Assembly (NCBI GenBank): GCA_030373325.1 | Contig: JAUCZB010000008.1 | Coordinates: 62,001 to 126,000, forward strand | Length of the DNA: 64,000 nt | Source: Cyanobium sp. CZS25K | GTDB lineage: Bacteria > Cyanobacteriota > Cyanobacteriia > PCC-6307 > Cyanobiaceae | Direction: 5' to 3' | Shown here: positions 19,198 to 28,941 of the stretch, piece after piece | How positions within the stretch are numbered: the first letter of the stretch is position 1 | How the letters are laid out: the number at the start of each line of letters is the position of its first letter | Translations under genes and position numbers: made by a program | Notes under the pieces: generated by a model | Seen by the model: only the letters and a program-made list of their open reading frames with translations | Told to the model about the DNA's origin: nothing | Database searches by the model: none

Positions 19198-20362
19198 TCC
19201 ACAGGCGGCGCCGCTGCCGGCGGGACGGCGGCCGTTCGGCAGGGGGCGACCGGTGTCGCTGTTCACCCTCGGCACGATGCGGGCCCTCGACTCCCCGCAG
19301 GCGATGGAGGCGGTGCTGGTCGCGGCCCTGGCGGCGGGAATCAACCACATCGAAACCGCCCCCGCCTACGGCCCCGCCGAAGCCTTTCTCGGCAGGGCCC
19401 TCGGCCGGCTGGGGGAGCGTGATCCCGCCGGCCGCGCCGCCCTGGTGCTCACCAGCAAGCTGCTGCCGGGTCCGGAGCTTCAGGAAGGCCAGGCCCAGCT
19501 GCGGGCCTGCCTGAAACGGCTCGGGGTTCACCGGCTCGACAACCTGGCGGTGCACGGCCTCAACCGGCCGGAACACCTGGCCTGGGCCCTGGCGGGGCCG
19601 GGGGCCGAGCTGCTGGCCTGGGCCCAGGGGGAAGGGCTGGTGGGCCAGGTGGGCTTCAGCAGCCACGGCGACGCGGACCTGATCGCGGCGGCCCTGGAAA
19701 GCGGCCGCTTCGGCTTCTGCAGCCTGCATCTGCACCTGTTCGACCAGGAACGGCTGCCCCTGGCCCACTCCGCCCTGGCGGCGGGCATCGGCGTGATGGC
19801 CATCTCGCCGGCCGACAAGGGGGGCCGTCTCTACGCTCCTCCCGCCGAGCTGTCGGCCGACTGCGCCCCCTTCGCGCCGCTGGAGCTGGCCTACCGCTTC
19901 CTGCTGGCCGAGGGGATCAGCACCCTGACCCTGGGGGCCGCCCGGCCGGAGGATCTCTCCTGGGCGGTTCGTCTGGCGGATGCCGCCGCCCCCCCCACGG
20001 CGGCCGAGCGCCAGGTTCTGGAAGCGGCGCTGGCGCGGCTGGAGGCGGCTGGGAAGGCACGCCTCGGGGTCGATCGCTGCGGCCAGTGCCGCCAGTGCCT
20101 GCCCTGCCCCAATGGCGTCCCGATCCCCGCCCTGCTGCGGCTGCGCAACCTGGCGCTGGGCCACGGAATGGAGCCCTTCGCCGCGGAGCGCTACAACCTG
20201 ATCGGCCGGGCCGGCCACTGGTGGGAGCAGCTGGATGCCTCCGCCTGCGGTCGCTGCGGCGACTGCCTGCCCCGCTGCCCGCTCCAGCTGGCGATTCCCG
20301 AGCTCCTGGCCGACACCCACCGGCGGCTGGCGGCCGCGCCGCGCCGTCGCCTCTGGGGTTGA
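19181..20362 (+). CDS. Aldo/keto reductase with C-terminal iron-sulfur domain
   Basis: A 393-residue protein. Residues about 20-280 form an aldo/keto reductase barrel (TLGTMRALDSPQ, IETAPAYGPAE with the catalytic Tyr, VHGLNRPEH, GQVGFSSHG). The C-terminal 100 residues carry two cysteine clusters: CGQCRQCLPCP near residue 300 and CGRCGDCLPRCP near 352, the latter a standard 4Fe-4S pattern. Such fusions are common oxidoreductases of unknown substrate in cyanobacteria. The GTG start at 19181 overlaps the preceding gene, suggesting coupling. Confidence 0.88.
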   Translation: MALAPDPQAAPLPAGRRPFGRGRPVSLFTLGTMRALDSPQAMEAVLVAALAAGINHIETAPAYGPAEAFLGRALGRLGERDPAGRAALVLTSKLLPGPELQEGQAQLRACLKRLGVHRLDNLAVHGLNRPEHLAWALAGPGAELLAWAQGEGLVGQVGFSSHGDADLIAAALESGRFGFCSLHLHLFDQERLPLAHSALAAGIGVMAISPADKGGRLYAPPAELSADCAPFAPLELAYRFLLAEGISTLTLGAARPEDLSWAVRLADAAAPPTAAERQVLEAALARLEAAGKARLGVDRCGQCRQCLPCPNGVPIPALLRLRNLALGHGMEPFAAERYNLIGRAGHWWEQLDASACGRCGDCLPRCPLQLAIPELLADTHRRLAAAPRRRLWG

Positions 20363-20394
20363 GCCTTGTGGCCTCTGGGGATGAGCCCTGAGGC
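20351..20394. repeat. 22-bp tandem duplication across a stop codon
   Basis: Units 20351-20372 and 20373-20394 both begin CTCTGGGG and match at about 19 of 22 positions. The first unit holds the last codons and the stop of the aldo/keto reductase gene; the second is non-coding and lies between the two convergent genes. Confidence 0.6.
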
Positions 20395-20400
20395 CGCTGG

Positions 20401-21417
20401 CTAGCCGGCGGGGGCGGCGCCATCCCAGAGCCGCTGCAGGGCCTGGCGCTTGGCCGCGCTGATGGGCGGCAGGCTGAAGCAGCGCTCCAGCACCGGCTGG
20501 GGGGGCAGCAGCAGGGCGGCGATGGCCGCCGGAAAGTCCGCCAGGGCGCGCAGAAGCTGGTCCCGCGGCAGGGGGGGCACCCAACCCGCGGCCAGCAGGG
20601 CCGGCAGCAGGGGCGGTTCCAGGGCCTCCCCCAGCCACTCCAGGGGCGGTTCCGGATGGGGGCCGGCCGGCCGCAGCAGCAGATTCCAGCTCAGCGGCGC
20701 GCCACTCTCGGGCAGCAGCACCTGCAGGCGGGGATCCCGGCGCAGCAAAGCCACCACACGCTGGCGGGGCAGCACAGCGGCCTCGGCCTCGCCGGTGAGC
20801 AGCAGGTTCAGGCCATCACGATCGTCGTAGGCCAGCGCTGCGCGCCTCAGTCGCCGCAGCCGCTCCGGGTCCTCCCCCAGCAGCGCGATCGTCACCCGGG
20901 GGGAGGAGGGCAGCACCAGCCGGCCGGCCAGGCTGGGGTCGAGCAGCAGATTCCAGCCCTCGGCCCGCCGCCGGGCCAGGTCGGGCCGGCTCCGCAACAC
21001 CAGAACCCAGGGGCCGTAGGACCAGGGAAAGGCCAGGGGGCCAGGGGAGGCCGGACCGTACAGCCGGGCCAGCGGGATCGCCATCGGCTCAAGCCGCTGC
21101 AGCAGCGCCGCGGTGCCGATCGGCTGCAGATCCGCAGGCTTGAGTTCCCCGGCCCAGCCATCACTGAGCTGCAGCAGACCCGTCAGGGGGGCGGCCGCCC
21201 TGGCCAGCACCTGGGCGGGATCCTCGAGGAGCTGGCTGCGCCAGGGGCTCGGCAGGCGGCGGGCCCAGGCGGCAGGCAGATCGCCCCGGCTCGCCAGCAG
21301 CAGCGTCTCCTGACGGTCGCAACCGGCCAGCAGGGTGAGGGCGGAGGCAGCACCGAGGCGCAGCAGGGTGCGACGGCTGAGGCCCGCAGGGGCCGGTGGG
21401 GGGAAGGAGGCTCCCAT
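20401..21417 (-). CDS. Secreted lipoprotein resembling ABC solute-binding proteins
   Basis: A 338-residue protein with a signal that combines a twin-arginine motif (SRRTLLRLG near residue 14) and a lipobox (LLAGC, Cys near residue 33), so it is probably exported folded and anchored in a membrane. The mature part, with PWRSQLLEDP, FPWSYGPWVLVLRSR and WNLLLDPSLAGRLVLP, resembles spermidine/putrescine-type periplasmic binding proteins. No transporter genes are adjacent. It starts at ATG 21417 directly after the stop of the CobT-like gene, so the two are probably one transcript. The ligand is unknown. Confidence 0.65.
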   Translation of the reverse strand: MGASFPPPAPAGLSRRTLLRLGAASALTLLAGCDRQETLLLASRGDLPAAWARRLPSPWRSQLLEDPAQVLARAAAPLTGLLQLSDGWAGELKPADLQPIGTAALLQRLEPMAIPLARLYGPASPGPLAFPWSYGPWVLVLRSRPDLARRRAEGWNLLLDPSLAGRLVLPSSPRVTIALLGEDPERLRRLRRAALAYDDRDGLNLLLTGEAEAAVLPRQRVVALLRRDPRLQVLLPESGAPLSWNLLLRPAGPHPEPPLEWLGEALEPPLLPALLAAGWVPPLPRDQLLRALADFPAAIAALLLPPQPVLERCFSLPPISAAKRQALQRLWDGAAPAG

Positions 21418-22596
21418 CTAGCGGACCGTAGGCGCCGAAGGTCCCAGCAGGGTGGCGCAGGCCTGATCACAGAGCTGGGCGAGGACGGTGCTGGAGTGGC
21501 CGCTGAGCTGCCACAGCAGGGCCAGCCCCCCCGCCCCCACCCCCTCCTTGACGTAGCCCTGCTCGTAGGCCGCCAGGGCCGGGTGGCAGGGGTCGCGGAA
21601 GCGCAGATCGGCCGCGAAGGCCAGGGGCTCCACCCCCCAGAGGGCGCCGATACGCCCCAGCAGCAGAGCCAGGTCGCTGCCGGCCTCCTCGGCCACCCAG
21701 GCGGTGGTGCCCACGGCGGTGCCGGCGGCGATCGCCGGACGCAGGCTGGGAGGCGCCAGGGCCAGGGCCAGGGCCAGCACCGCCGCCATCTGGCTGCCTC
21801 CCGCCAGCAGCACGGGCCGGCCGGCGGCGGCGGCGGCCAGCACCACGGCGGCGGCCAGGGGCTGCATCGGATCCCCCAGGGCGGCGACCACACGCGCCGC
21901 AGTGGTCGCATCCGGTGGCCCGGCGGCCTGAACGTCCCAGGCGCCGGTCAGGCCCGCCGCCCCCAGACCCTGCCGCACCAGGGCCGCCTTGCGTCGATGG
22001 TCAGGGCGGCGCAGGCTGCCGCTCACCAGCCCATCAGCCGCCACCCCCAGACCCACCAGCACCGCCAGGGCGGTGCTGGTGCCCCCGGGTACGCATTCCG
22101 CCAGCAGCAGAGGGCGCCCAGGCGGCAGGCGCTCCCCCCAGCGGCGACCCAGGGCCAGCAGGGCCTCCAGTCGCGCCGGATCGAGGGCCTCGCCACCGCT
22201 CAGGCAGCGGGCCGGGCCGTCCCCCGCCGGCCCCGGCAGCCGCAGGTGGGCCACCGCCGGCGCCACCGGGCAGCCCAGGTCGACCACCAGGTGGTCCAGG
22301 CCCAGCTGCCTCAGCACCACATGGCTGATCAGGGCGGGAGAAACCCCAGCGGGCAGGGGCGGCAGGGCGTGGGGCCGCTCCCCGGCGGGGCCGAGCACCA
22401 GCAGCTCGGCGTCGGCCGCCGCCGTGCGGCGGCGGGAGGCGGGGGTGGCGCCGGCGGCGGAGATGCCGGGCACGGCGGCCGTGGCCGTGGCGGCCAGCAG
22501 CAGCAGCACGTCACAGCCGCGCCATCCTTGCCACCATGGCCCGCACCATCGTTCCGCGGCGGCCGAGGAACCGGTGAGGCGCCGCGGCAGGCTCAA
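21418..22596 (-). CDS. CobT-like nicotinate-nucleotide phosphoribosyltransferase (TIGR00303 type)
   Basis: About 392 residues. The body matches the archaeal/cyanobacterial CobT-like family: PGISAAGATPASRRRTAAADAE early, ISHVVLRQLG, LLLAECVPGGTSTAL, RRPDHRRKAAL and LAGGSQMAAVLAL. Such proteins are proposed to make alpha-ribazole phosphate for the cobamide lower ligand. The start is unclear. The TTG at 22596 overlaps the upstream stop (CTTTGA) and gives a full N terminus; the next in-frame choice is GTG 22509. ATGs nearby are in another frame that soon stops. Confidence 0.75.
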   Translation of the reverse strand: MSLPRRLTGSSAAAERWCGPWWQGWRGCDVLLLLAATATAAVPGISAAGATPASRRRTAAADAELLVLGPAGERPHALPPLPAGVSPALISHVVLRQLGLDHLVVDLGCPVAPAVAHLRLPGPAGDGPARCLSGGEALDPARLEALLALGRRWGERLPPGRPLLLAECVPGGTSTALAVLVGLGVAADGLVSGSLRRPDHRRKAALVRQGLGAAGLTGAWDVQAAGPPDATTAARVVAALGDPMQPLAAAVVLAAAAAGRPVLLAGGSQMAAVLALALALAPPSLRPAIAAGTAVGTTAWVAEEAGSDLALLLGRIGALWGVEPLAFAADLRFRDPCHPALAAYEQGYVKEGVGAGGLALLWQLSGHSSTVLAQLCDQACATLLGPSAPTVR

Positions 22597-23249
22597 AGGG
22601 GGTCGAGGGCCACCAGGCCGCGCAGGGCCGGCGGCGGCTCGCTGATCGGCTGGTCGAGCCGCGGGAAGATCCAGTAGGCGACGGCATGGAGCACGAGCAC
22701 CACGATCAGGTTCTGGAGCAGGACGAGCAGCAGGGCCGCCAGCTGCACCTGGGCGAGATCGAAGCCACCGGCCAGACCCACCACGCCCGCCAGGCGATCG
22801 AGCAGGTTGGCGGCGGCGGTGGTGATCACGACCCAGAGGTTCTCTCCCACCAGCACCGAGAGCACCGCCACCCGCACCAGGAAACCGGCGCTGCCGATCA
22901 GGCCGCCCACGCCCAGGGTGAGCCACCAGCTGCTGCGGCGCCGCCAGCCCCAGCCCAGCCAGAGGGACAGCAGGCCGTAGGGGAACAGCACCAGCGGGCC
23001 CCGGATCGGCCCCATCAGGGCCACCAGCAACAGGGCCGTCACCACCACCCCTTCCAGGGCGCAGCGCCAGCCATGGCGCAGCTGCAGCAGGGCCAGGGGC
23101 AGGGGCAGGGCGAGACGGAACAGGGGGCTGCCCACCGGCAGGTAGTAGAGCGCCACCCAGAGCAGGGCGGTGGCCGCCGCCAGATAGGCGGTGTCCATCA
23201 GCTGACGCGCCTGGCGATGGCTCAGCTGCCGCCGGAGGGGAGGGGTCAT
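22593..23249 (-). CDS. DUF2232 family membrane protein
   Basis: A 218-residue protein with six to seven hydrophobic helices starting near residue 20 (TAYLAAATALLWVALYYLP) and a conserved-looking loop at PVGSPLFRLALPLPLALLQLRHGWRCALEG. This layout matches the DUF2232 (YybS-like) membrane proteins of cyanobacteria, whose role is unknown; the architecture recalls substrate-binding subunits of ECF transporters. Its stop overlaps the start of the CobT-like gene, and it follows the lipoprotein gene by 4 bases, within the leftward topA series. Confidence 0.75.
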   Translation of the reverse strand: MTPPLRRQLSHRQARQLMDTAYLAAATALLWVALYYLPVGSPLFRLALPLPLALLQLRHGWRCALEGVVVTALLLVALMGPIRGPLVLFPYGLLSLWLGWGWRRRSSWWLTLGVGGLIGSAGFLVRVAVLSVLVGENLWVVITTAAANLLDRLAGVVGLAGGFDLAQVQLAALLLVLLQNLIVVLVLHAVAYWIFPRLDQPISEPPPALRGLVALDPL

Positions 23250-23253
23250 CGGG

Positions 23254-23736
23254 TCAGCGCGGCGCCGGTGCCGGGCGGGAGGTGGGGGCAGGGCTGGCCG
23301 GGGTGGAGGTCTCGGTGGCTGCGGGGCCGGCCGCCGGCATGCGCTCGATCGTCTCCACCTCGAACGGCACTCCGGCAGCCCGCAGGGCCTTGGTGACCAC
23401 CTCGGCAGGGGCGGAGGGATCGGCCTCGGGCAGGCGGATGGTGACGCGGTAGGGGGCCGGACGGACGGCCGGGGCCGACGGGGTGGCGGGGGCCGCAGGG
23501 CGGGTCGGCGCTGTCGCCTGGGGCTCCGTGGGCTTGGTGGGGGCGGGCGTGGCCGCCGGAGTGGCCGGGCTGGCCGCCCGGGGGGCAGGAGCCGGTGCGG
23601 CGGGGGCCGCCGCCGGGGCCCGGGAAAAACTGCGGGACAGGGCGTCGCCGAAGGGGGTGCCGCCGCAGGCGGAGAGCAGCAGGGGCAGCGTCAGCAGGGT
23701 TCCCGCCAGCGTGGAGGAGGGGCGGCCAGGGGCCAT
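23254..23736 (-). CDS. Alanine/proline-rich lipoprotein of unknown function
   Basis: A 160-residue protein with a lipoprotein signal (LLTLPLLLSAC, Cys near residue 24), then a long low-complexity Ala-Pro-Thr region (about 35-92). A short ordered segment (PYRVTIRLPEADPSAPAEVV, then KALRAAGVPFEVETIERM) is followed by another Pro-rich tail. The ordered part may be a small alpha-beta domain. The start ATG shares a base with the topA stop (TGATG), so translation is probably coupled. No family is recognised. Confidence 0.65.
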   Translation of the reverse strand: MAPGRPSSTLAGTLLTLPLLLSACGGTPFGDALSRSFSRAPAAAPAAPAPAPRAASPATPAATPAPTKPTEPQATAPTRPAAPATPSAPAVRPAPYRVTIRLPEADPSAPAEVVTKALRAAGVPFEVETIERMPAAGPAATETSTPASPAPTSRPAPAPR

Positions 23737-26480
23737 CAGCTGGCCGCGGGCTTGATCACCCGCACGGCGCTGGCCCGAAGCCGACCGGATTTGGTGGTGG
23801 CGGGAGGCTTCTTGGCGGCGGGGGGCTTGGCGGTTGTCGCCTTGGACGCTCCCGTTCTGGCGGCTGTCTTCTTGGCGGCGGACTTGGCGGTGGCCCTGGT
23901 GCCGCCGCGGGCCTTGCCGGCACCCTTGCCGCTGGCGGCCTTGGCGGCCAGCAGCTCCACCGCCTGCTCCAGGCTGATGGTGTCGGCGGTGGTGCCCTCC
24001 GGCAGGGAGGCGTTCACCTTGCCCTGCTTGACGTAGAGGCCGTAGGGGCCGTCGAAGAGCTGGATGGCCTCCTCGGACCCTTCCGGCACCCCGAGATCCT
24101 TCAGGGCCGTGCGGCCGCCTCGACCCTTCTTGGGCATGGCCAGCAGCTCCAGGGCACGGCTCAGCCCCACAGCCAGCACGTCGTCCTCGGCCTTGAGGGA
24201 GCGGTAGTCCTTCTCGCCCTTGCCCTTGTCGTGGACGATGTAGGGACCGAAGCGTCCCAGACCGGCCTGCACCTTGCCCCCGTCGGGGTGTTCGCCCAGG
24301 AGGCGGGGCAGGCGCAGCAGCCCCAGGGCGTCCTCCAGGCTGAGGTCCTCGGGCTTGACGCCCTTGGGCAGGGAAGCCCGCTTGGGCTTGGGCACCTCCT
24401 CACTCACCTGGCCGCGCTGCACATAGGGCCCGTACTGGCCGAACAGCAGATACACCTGCTCGCCGGTCTCGGGGTCCTCGCCGAGGGACTCGGGGCCCTC
24501 AGCCTTCTGGCGCAGCAACAGCTCGGCCTTCTCGGCATCGAGGTCGGCGGGGGTGATCTCCTGGGGCAGGGTGGCCTTGAGCAGCTCCTCGCTGCCGTCG
24601 TCCGCCACCCGTTTCGTCTCCAGGTAGGCGCCGAAGCGGCCGATCCTCACCACGCAGGGCAGACCCTCCAGCACCACCGTGCGGGAGACCCCGGGGTCGA
24701 TGTCGCCCTCCCGTTGCTGCACCTGGGTCTCCAGGCCCTTCTCGCCCTTGTAGAAGCCCTCCAGGTAGGGCAGCCAGGACACCTTGCCGGTGGAGATCTC
24801 GTCGAGGGTGTGCTCCATCTTCGAGGTGAAGGCGGTGTCGACCAGGTCGGGGAAGTGCTCCTCCAGCAGGGCCGTCACCGCGAAGGCCGTGAAGCTGGGG
24901 GTGAGGGAGTTGTTCTGGAGGGTGGCGTAACCCCGATCCACGATGGTGCCGATGATGCTGGCGTAGGTGGACGGCCGGCCGATGCCCTCCTTCTCCAGGG
25001 TCTTGACCAGGGCGGCCTCGCTGTAGCGGGCGGGGGGCTGGGTCTGGTGCCCGAGGGCCTCCACCCCCCGGCAGGCGGGGGCGTCACCGACGGCGAGCGA
25101 CGGCAGCAGCACCTCCTGGCCCTCCAGGGCCGCATCGGGGTCGTCGCTGCCCTCCACGTAGGCGCGGAAGAAGCCGGCGAAGTCGATGCGCTTGCCGCTG
25201 GCGCGGAAGGTGGCGCCCGCCGCTTCGATGTCGACGGCCAGCAGCGTGAGCCGGGCATCGGCCATCTGGCTGGCCACAGTGCGCTTCCAGATCAGCTCGT
25301 AAAGGGCCAGGTCACGGCCGTCGAGGCCGGTGTCCTTGGGGGTGCGGAAGCTCTCGCCGGCGGGCCGGATCGCCTCGTGGGCCTCCTGGGCGTTGCGGGC
25401 CTTGGTGCTGAACTGCCGTGGCGCCGGGCTGAGGAACTCCTTGCCGTACATCGCGCCCACGCAGTTGCGGGCCGCCGTCAGGGCCTGGTCGGAGAGGTGC
25501 ACCGAGTCGGTGCGCATGTAGGTGATGAAGCCGCGCTCGTAGAGGGCCTGGGCCGTGCGCATGGTGTCGCGGGCCGAGAGCCGCAGCTTGCGGTTGGCCT
25601 CCTGCTGCAGGGTGCTGGTGGTGAAGGGGGGCACGGGCTTGCGCACCGTGGGCTTCTCCTCCACAGCCGCCACCCGCCAGGGGGAGGTTTCCACGGCCGC
25701 CTTGAGCGCCGCTGCCTCCGCCTCGCTGAGCAGCTTCACCTTGCTGCCGGTCTTGAGGCCGCCGGTGGTCTCGTCGAAGTCGGAACCGCCGGCGATGCGC
25801 TCGCCCCCCACGTGGGTGAGCTTGGCCTCGAAGGGGGCGGCCTGCTGCTCGAGGCGGGCCTTGAGATCCCAGTAGCTGCCGCTGCGGAAGGCGCGACGGG
25901 CCCGTTCGCGCTGGACCAGGAGCCGCACCGCCACCGACTGCACCCGGCCGGCGGAGAGGCCCCAGGCCACCTTCTTCCACAGCAGGGGGGAAAGGGTGTA
26001 GCCCACCAGCCGATCCAGGATCCGGCGGGTCTCCTGGGCATGGACCAGCTCCATGTCGAGGTCGCGGGTCTGGTCGAGGGCGCGGCCGATCGCCTCCTTG
26101 GTGATCTCGTGGAACACCATCCGCTTCACCGGCACCTTGGGGCCCAGGAGCTGGAGCAGGTGCCAGCTGATGCTCTCCCCTTCCCGGTCTTCGTCCGTGG
26201 CCAGCAGCAACTGGTCGGCGTCCTTGAGGGCATCCTTGAGCTCCTTCACCACCTTTTTCTTGTCCTTCGGCACCACGTAGAGGGGCTCGAAGGCGCTGGC
26301 GGTGTTGACGCCGAGGTTGGCCCACTTCTCTCCTTTGTGGGCGGCAGGAATCTCGCTGGCGTTGTTGGGCAGATCACGCACGTGGCCCATCGACGCCTCC
26401 ACCCGGAAGCTCTTGGGCAGGAACGCCCGGATGGTGCGGGCCTTGGTGGGGCTCTCGACGATGACCAGGGTGTGGGCCAC
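23736..26480 (-). CDS. topA: DNA topoisomerase I
   Basis: A type IA topoisomerase of 914 residues that relaxes negative supercoils. It has the Toprim start [13 protein letters not shown], the acidic DEDREGESI motif near residue 95, and the catalytic Tyr in [13 protein letters not shown] near residue 325. Instead of the C-terminal zinc fingers of E. coli TopA it carries Topo_C repeats ([40 protein letters not shown]) and a Lys/Ala-rich tail from about residue 845, likely for DNA contact. GTG 26480 gives [11 protein letters not shown], the usual start. Divergent from ndhB. Confidence 0.95.
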   Translation of the reverse strand: MAHTLVIVESPTKARTIRAFLPKSFRVEASMGHVRDLPNNASEIPAAHKGEKWANLGVNTASAFEPLYVVPKDKKKVVKELKDALKDADQLLLATDEDREGESISWHLLQLLGPKVPVKRMVFHEITKEAIGRALDQTRDLDMELVHAQETRRILDRLVGYTLSPLLWKKVAWGLSAGRVQSVAVRLLVQRERARRAFRSGSYWDLKARLEQQAAPFEAKLTHVGGERIAGGSDFDETTGGLKTGSKVKLLSEAEAAALKAAVETSPWRVAAVEEKPTVRKPVPPFTTSTLQQEANRKLRLSARDTMRTAQALYERGFITYMRTDSVHLSDQALTAARNCVGAMYGKEFLSPAPRQFSTKARNAQEAHEAIRPAGESFRTPKDTGLDGRDLALYELIWKRTVASQMADARLTLLAVDIEAAGATFRASGKRIDFAGFFRAYVEGSDDPDAALEGQEVLLPSLAVGDAPACRGVEALGHQTQPPARYSEAALVKTLEKEGIGRPSTYASIIGTIVDRGYATLQNNSLTPSFTAFAVTALLEEHFPDLVDTAFTSKMEHTLDEISTGKVSWLPYLEGFYKGEKGLETQVQQREGDIDPGVSRTVVLEGLPCVVRIGRFGAYLETKRVADDGSEELLKATLPQEITPADLDAEKAELLLRQKAEGPESLGEDPETGEQVYLLFGQYGPYVQRGQVSEEVPKPKRASLPKGVKPEDLSLEDALGLLRLPRLLGEHPDGGKVQAGLGRFGPYIVHDKGKGEKDYRSLKAEDDVLAVGLSRALELLAMPKKGRGGRTALKDLGVPEGSEEAIQLFDGPYGLYVKQGKVNASLPEGTTADTISLEQAVELLAAKAASGKGAGKARGGTRATAKSAAKKTAARTGASKATTAKPPAAKKPPATTKSGRLRASAVRVIKPAAS

Positions 26481-26601
26481 GGGAAGGCGCGATACCGCTT
26501 CCTTCTTTATCGCATCGGGGGACCATCCGGGTATCCGCGCACCTGACTGCTCCTCCAGATGGCGGCTACAGTCCGCCACATCGCGTGCCTCCCCAATCCC
26601 T

Positions 26602-28218
26602 GTGGCAGACCTGTTTCTGGCAGCAGCGAGCTCCGTCACCTCCGCCGCCACCACGGCTGCCACGGCCGCCGAAGCCATCGCATCGGGTCTGGGCACCGGC
26701 GGCATGGCCCTGCAGCTGAACGCCGGCGCGATCGCCCCGGAGGCGGCCGTGCTGATCACGATGCTGGTCTGCCTGGTGGTCGACCTGGCTGGCGAGAAGG
26801 CCGCCAGCCGCTGGGTGCCGCCCATCTGCTATGGCGGCCTGGGCGCCTCCCTGGTGCTGCTGGCCCTGCAGTGGAACAGCCCGCTGGAGCCCTCCTTCCT
26901 GGGCTCCTTCCTGGCCGACAACCTGGCCATCGCCTTCCGGGCGGTGGTGGCCGCCTCCACCCTGATCTCCCTGCTGCTGAGCTGGCGCTACGTGGAGCGC
27001 AGCGGCACACCGATGGGCGAATACGCCGCCATCCTGCTGGCCGCCACCCTGGGGGCCATGTTCCTGTGCGGCTCCACCGATCTGGTGAGCATCTTCATCT
27101 CCCTGGAAACCCTCTCGGTCGCCAGTTATCTGCTGGCCGGCTACATGAAGCGGGATGCCCGCAGTTCCGAGGCGGCCCTGAAGTATCTGCTGGTGGGATC
27201 GGCCGCCGCTGCGGTGTTCCTCTACGGCGCCTCGCTCCTGTACGGCCTCAGCGGCGGTGCCACCAGCCTGGCCACCATCGGTTCGGCCCTGCAGACCAGC
27301 GCCTCGCCGATCACCGCCCTGGCGCTGGTGTTCGTGCTGGCCACGGTGGCCTTCAAGATCGCCGCGGTTCCCTTCCACCAGTGGACCCCCGATGTCTATG
27401 AGGGTTCCCCCACCCCCGTCGTCGCCTTCCTCTCGGTGGGCTCCAAGGCGGCCGGCTTCGCCCTGGCGGTGCGGCTGCTGGTGGGCTGCTTCGAGAGCTT
27501 CGATGCCCAGTGGAAGTTCCTGTTCACCGTGCTGGCGGTGCTGAGCATGGTGCTGGGAAATGTGGTGGCTCTGGCCCAGACGTCCATGAAGCGGATGCTG
27601 GCCTACAGCTCCATCGGCCAGGCCGGCTTCGTGATGATCGGCCTGGTGTGCGGCACCGAAGACGGCTTCTCGGCGATGGTGCTCTACATGGCCGCCTATC
27701 TGTTCATGAACCTGGGTGCCTTCGCCTGCATCATCCTGTTCTCCCTGCGCACCGGCAGCGACCGCATCGCCGACTACGCCGGCCTTTATCAGAAGGATCC
27801 CCTGATCACCCTGGGGCTGAGTCTCTGCCTGCTCTCCCTCGGTGGCATCCCGCCGATGCTGGGATTCTTCGGCAAGATCTACCTCTTCTTCGCCGGCTGG
27901 GCCGACCACCAGTATCTGCTCGTGGTGGTGGGCCTGGTCACTTCCGTCGTCTCGATCTACTACTACATCTCGGTGATCAAGATGATGGTGGTGAAGGAGC
28001 CCCAGGAGGCCTCCGATGTGGTCAAGGCCTACCCCGCCATCACCTGGAATCTGGCGGGCATGCAGCCCCTGCGGGCCGCCCTGGTGGGCTGCGTGGTGAT
28101 CACGGCCGTAGGCGGCGTTCTCTCCAGTCCGCTCTTCGACTGGGCCAGTTCCACCGTGGCCGGCACGCCGATCCTGCAGCAGGCCATCGCCGCCGTGGCC
28201 ATCGCCCCGCTCGGCTGA
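26602..28218 (+). CDS. ndhB: NAD(P)H-quinone oxidoreductase subunit 2
   Basis: A proton-pumping membrane subunit of the NDH-1 complex, which serves respiration and cyclic electron flow around photosystem I. About 14 helices; family marks are [48 protein letters not shown] and [15 protein letters not shown]. The GTG at 26602 gives [11 protein letters not shown] and 538 residues; ATG 26704 would remove part of the first helix region. The remaining ndh genes are not in this window. Confidence 0.95.
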   Translation: MADLFLAAASSVTSAATTAATAAEAIASGLGTGGMALQLNAGAIAPEAAVLITMLVCLVVDLAGEKAASRWVPPICYGGLGASLVLLALQWNSPLEPSFLGSFLADNLAIAFRAVVAASTLISLLLSWRYVERSGTPMGEYAAILLAATLGAMFLCGSTDLVSIFISLETLSVASYLLAGYMKRDARSSEAALKYLLVGSAAAAVFLYGASLLYGLSGGATSLATIGSALQTSASPITALALVFVLATVAFKIAAVPFHQWTPDVYEGSPTPVVAFLSVGSKAAGFALAVRLLVGCFESFDAQWKFLFTVLAVLSMVLGNVVALAQTSMKRMLAYSSIGQAGFVMIGLVCGTEDGFSAMVLYMAAYLFMNLGAFACIILFSLRTGSDRIADYAGLYQKDPLITLGLSLCLLSLGGIPPMLGFFGKIYLFFAGWADHQYLLVVVGLVTSVVSIYYYISVIKMMVVKEPQEASDVVKAYPAITWNLAGMQPLRAALVGCVVITAVGGVLSSPLFDWASSTVAGTPILQQAIAAVAIAPLG

Positions 28219-28236
28219 GTTCCTAGCCTGCCGGCC

Positions 28237-28920
28237 ATGGATCCCATCACCCCACCGGTCGCCGAGCTGGTCCACGTCTCAAAGGTGTACGGCAGCGGCG
28301 ACACGGAGGTCCGTGCCCTCGACGACCTCTCGCTGACGGTCCAGCAGGGCGATTACCTGGCGGTGATGGGGGCCAGCGGATCCGGCAAGAGCACGGCGAT
28401 GAACATCCTCGGCTGCCTGGACCGGCCCAGCTCAGGCAGCTACCGGCTGAACGGCACCGATGTGGACAGCCTCGATGATGATGAGCTGGCCGACCTGCGC
28501 AACCAGCAGCTGGGTTTCGTGTTCCAGCAGTTCCATCTGCTGCCCCAGCTGAGCGCCATCGACAACGTGATGCTGCCGATGATCTATGCCCGCATCCCCA
28601 GGGAGGAGCGGCGGCGGCGGGCCCTGGCGGCCCTGGATCGGGTGGGCCTCTCCCACCGTCTGGAGAACAAGCCCAACCAGCTCTCCGGTGGCCAGCAGCA
28701 GCGGGTGGCCCTGGCCCGGGCCATCATCAATGATCCAGCCATGCTGCTGGCCGACGAGCCCACCGGCGCCCTCGACTCCCACACCACCGAAGAGGTGCTG
28801 AGCCTCTTCGGTGACCTCAATGCCCAGGGGATCACGATCCTGCTGGTGACCCACGAAACCGACGTGGGGGCCAGGGCCGATCGGGTGGTGCACTTCCGCG
28901 ACGGCCACATCAGCGACTGA
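28237..28920 (+). CDS. ABC transporter ATP-binding protein (MacB/LolD type)
   Basis: A 227-residue ATPase with Walker A GASGSGKST near residue 47, the MacB/LolD mark LGFVFQQFHLLPQ, signature LSGGQQQRVALARA near residue 150, and Walker B LLADEPTGALD. It resembles DevA/MacB ATPases that drive tripartite export or lipoprotein release. No permease is encoded beside it, so its partner must lie elsewhere. It starts 18 bases after ndhB and converges with the peptidase gene. Confidence 0.9.
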   Translation: MDPITPPVAELVHVSKVYGSGDTEVRALDDLSLTVQQGDYLAVMGASGSGKSTAMNILGCLDRPSSGSYRLNGTDVDSLDDDELADLRNQQLGFVFQQFHLLPQLSAIDNVMLPMIYARIPREERRRRALAALDRVGLSHRLENKPNQLSGGQQQRVALARAIINDPAMLLADEPTGALDSHTTEEVLSLFGDLNAQGITILLVTHETDVGARADRVVHFRDGHISD

Positions 28921-28941
28921 ACGCCCGCGGCCAACCCGCCC

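Noticed and set aside
23595..26546. A 983-residue open frame on the plus strand.
   Set aside because: It is the antisense shadow of topA, whose motifs are complete; the predicted protein is low-complexity Gly/Leu/His-rich.
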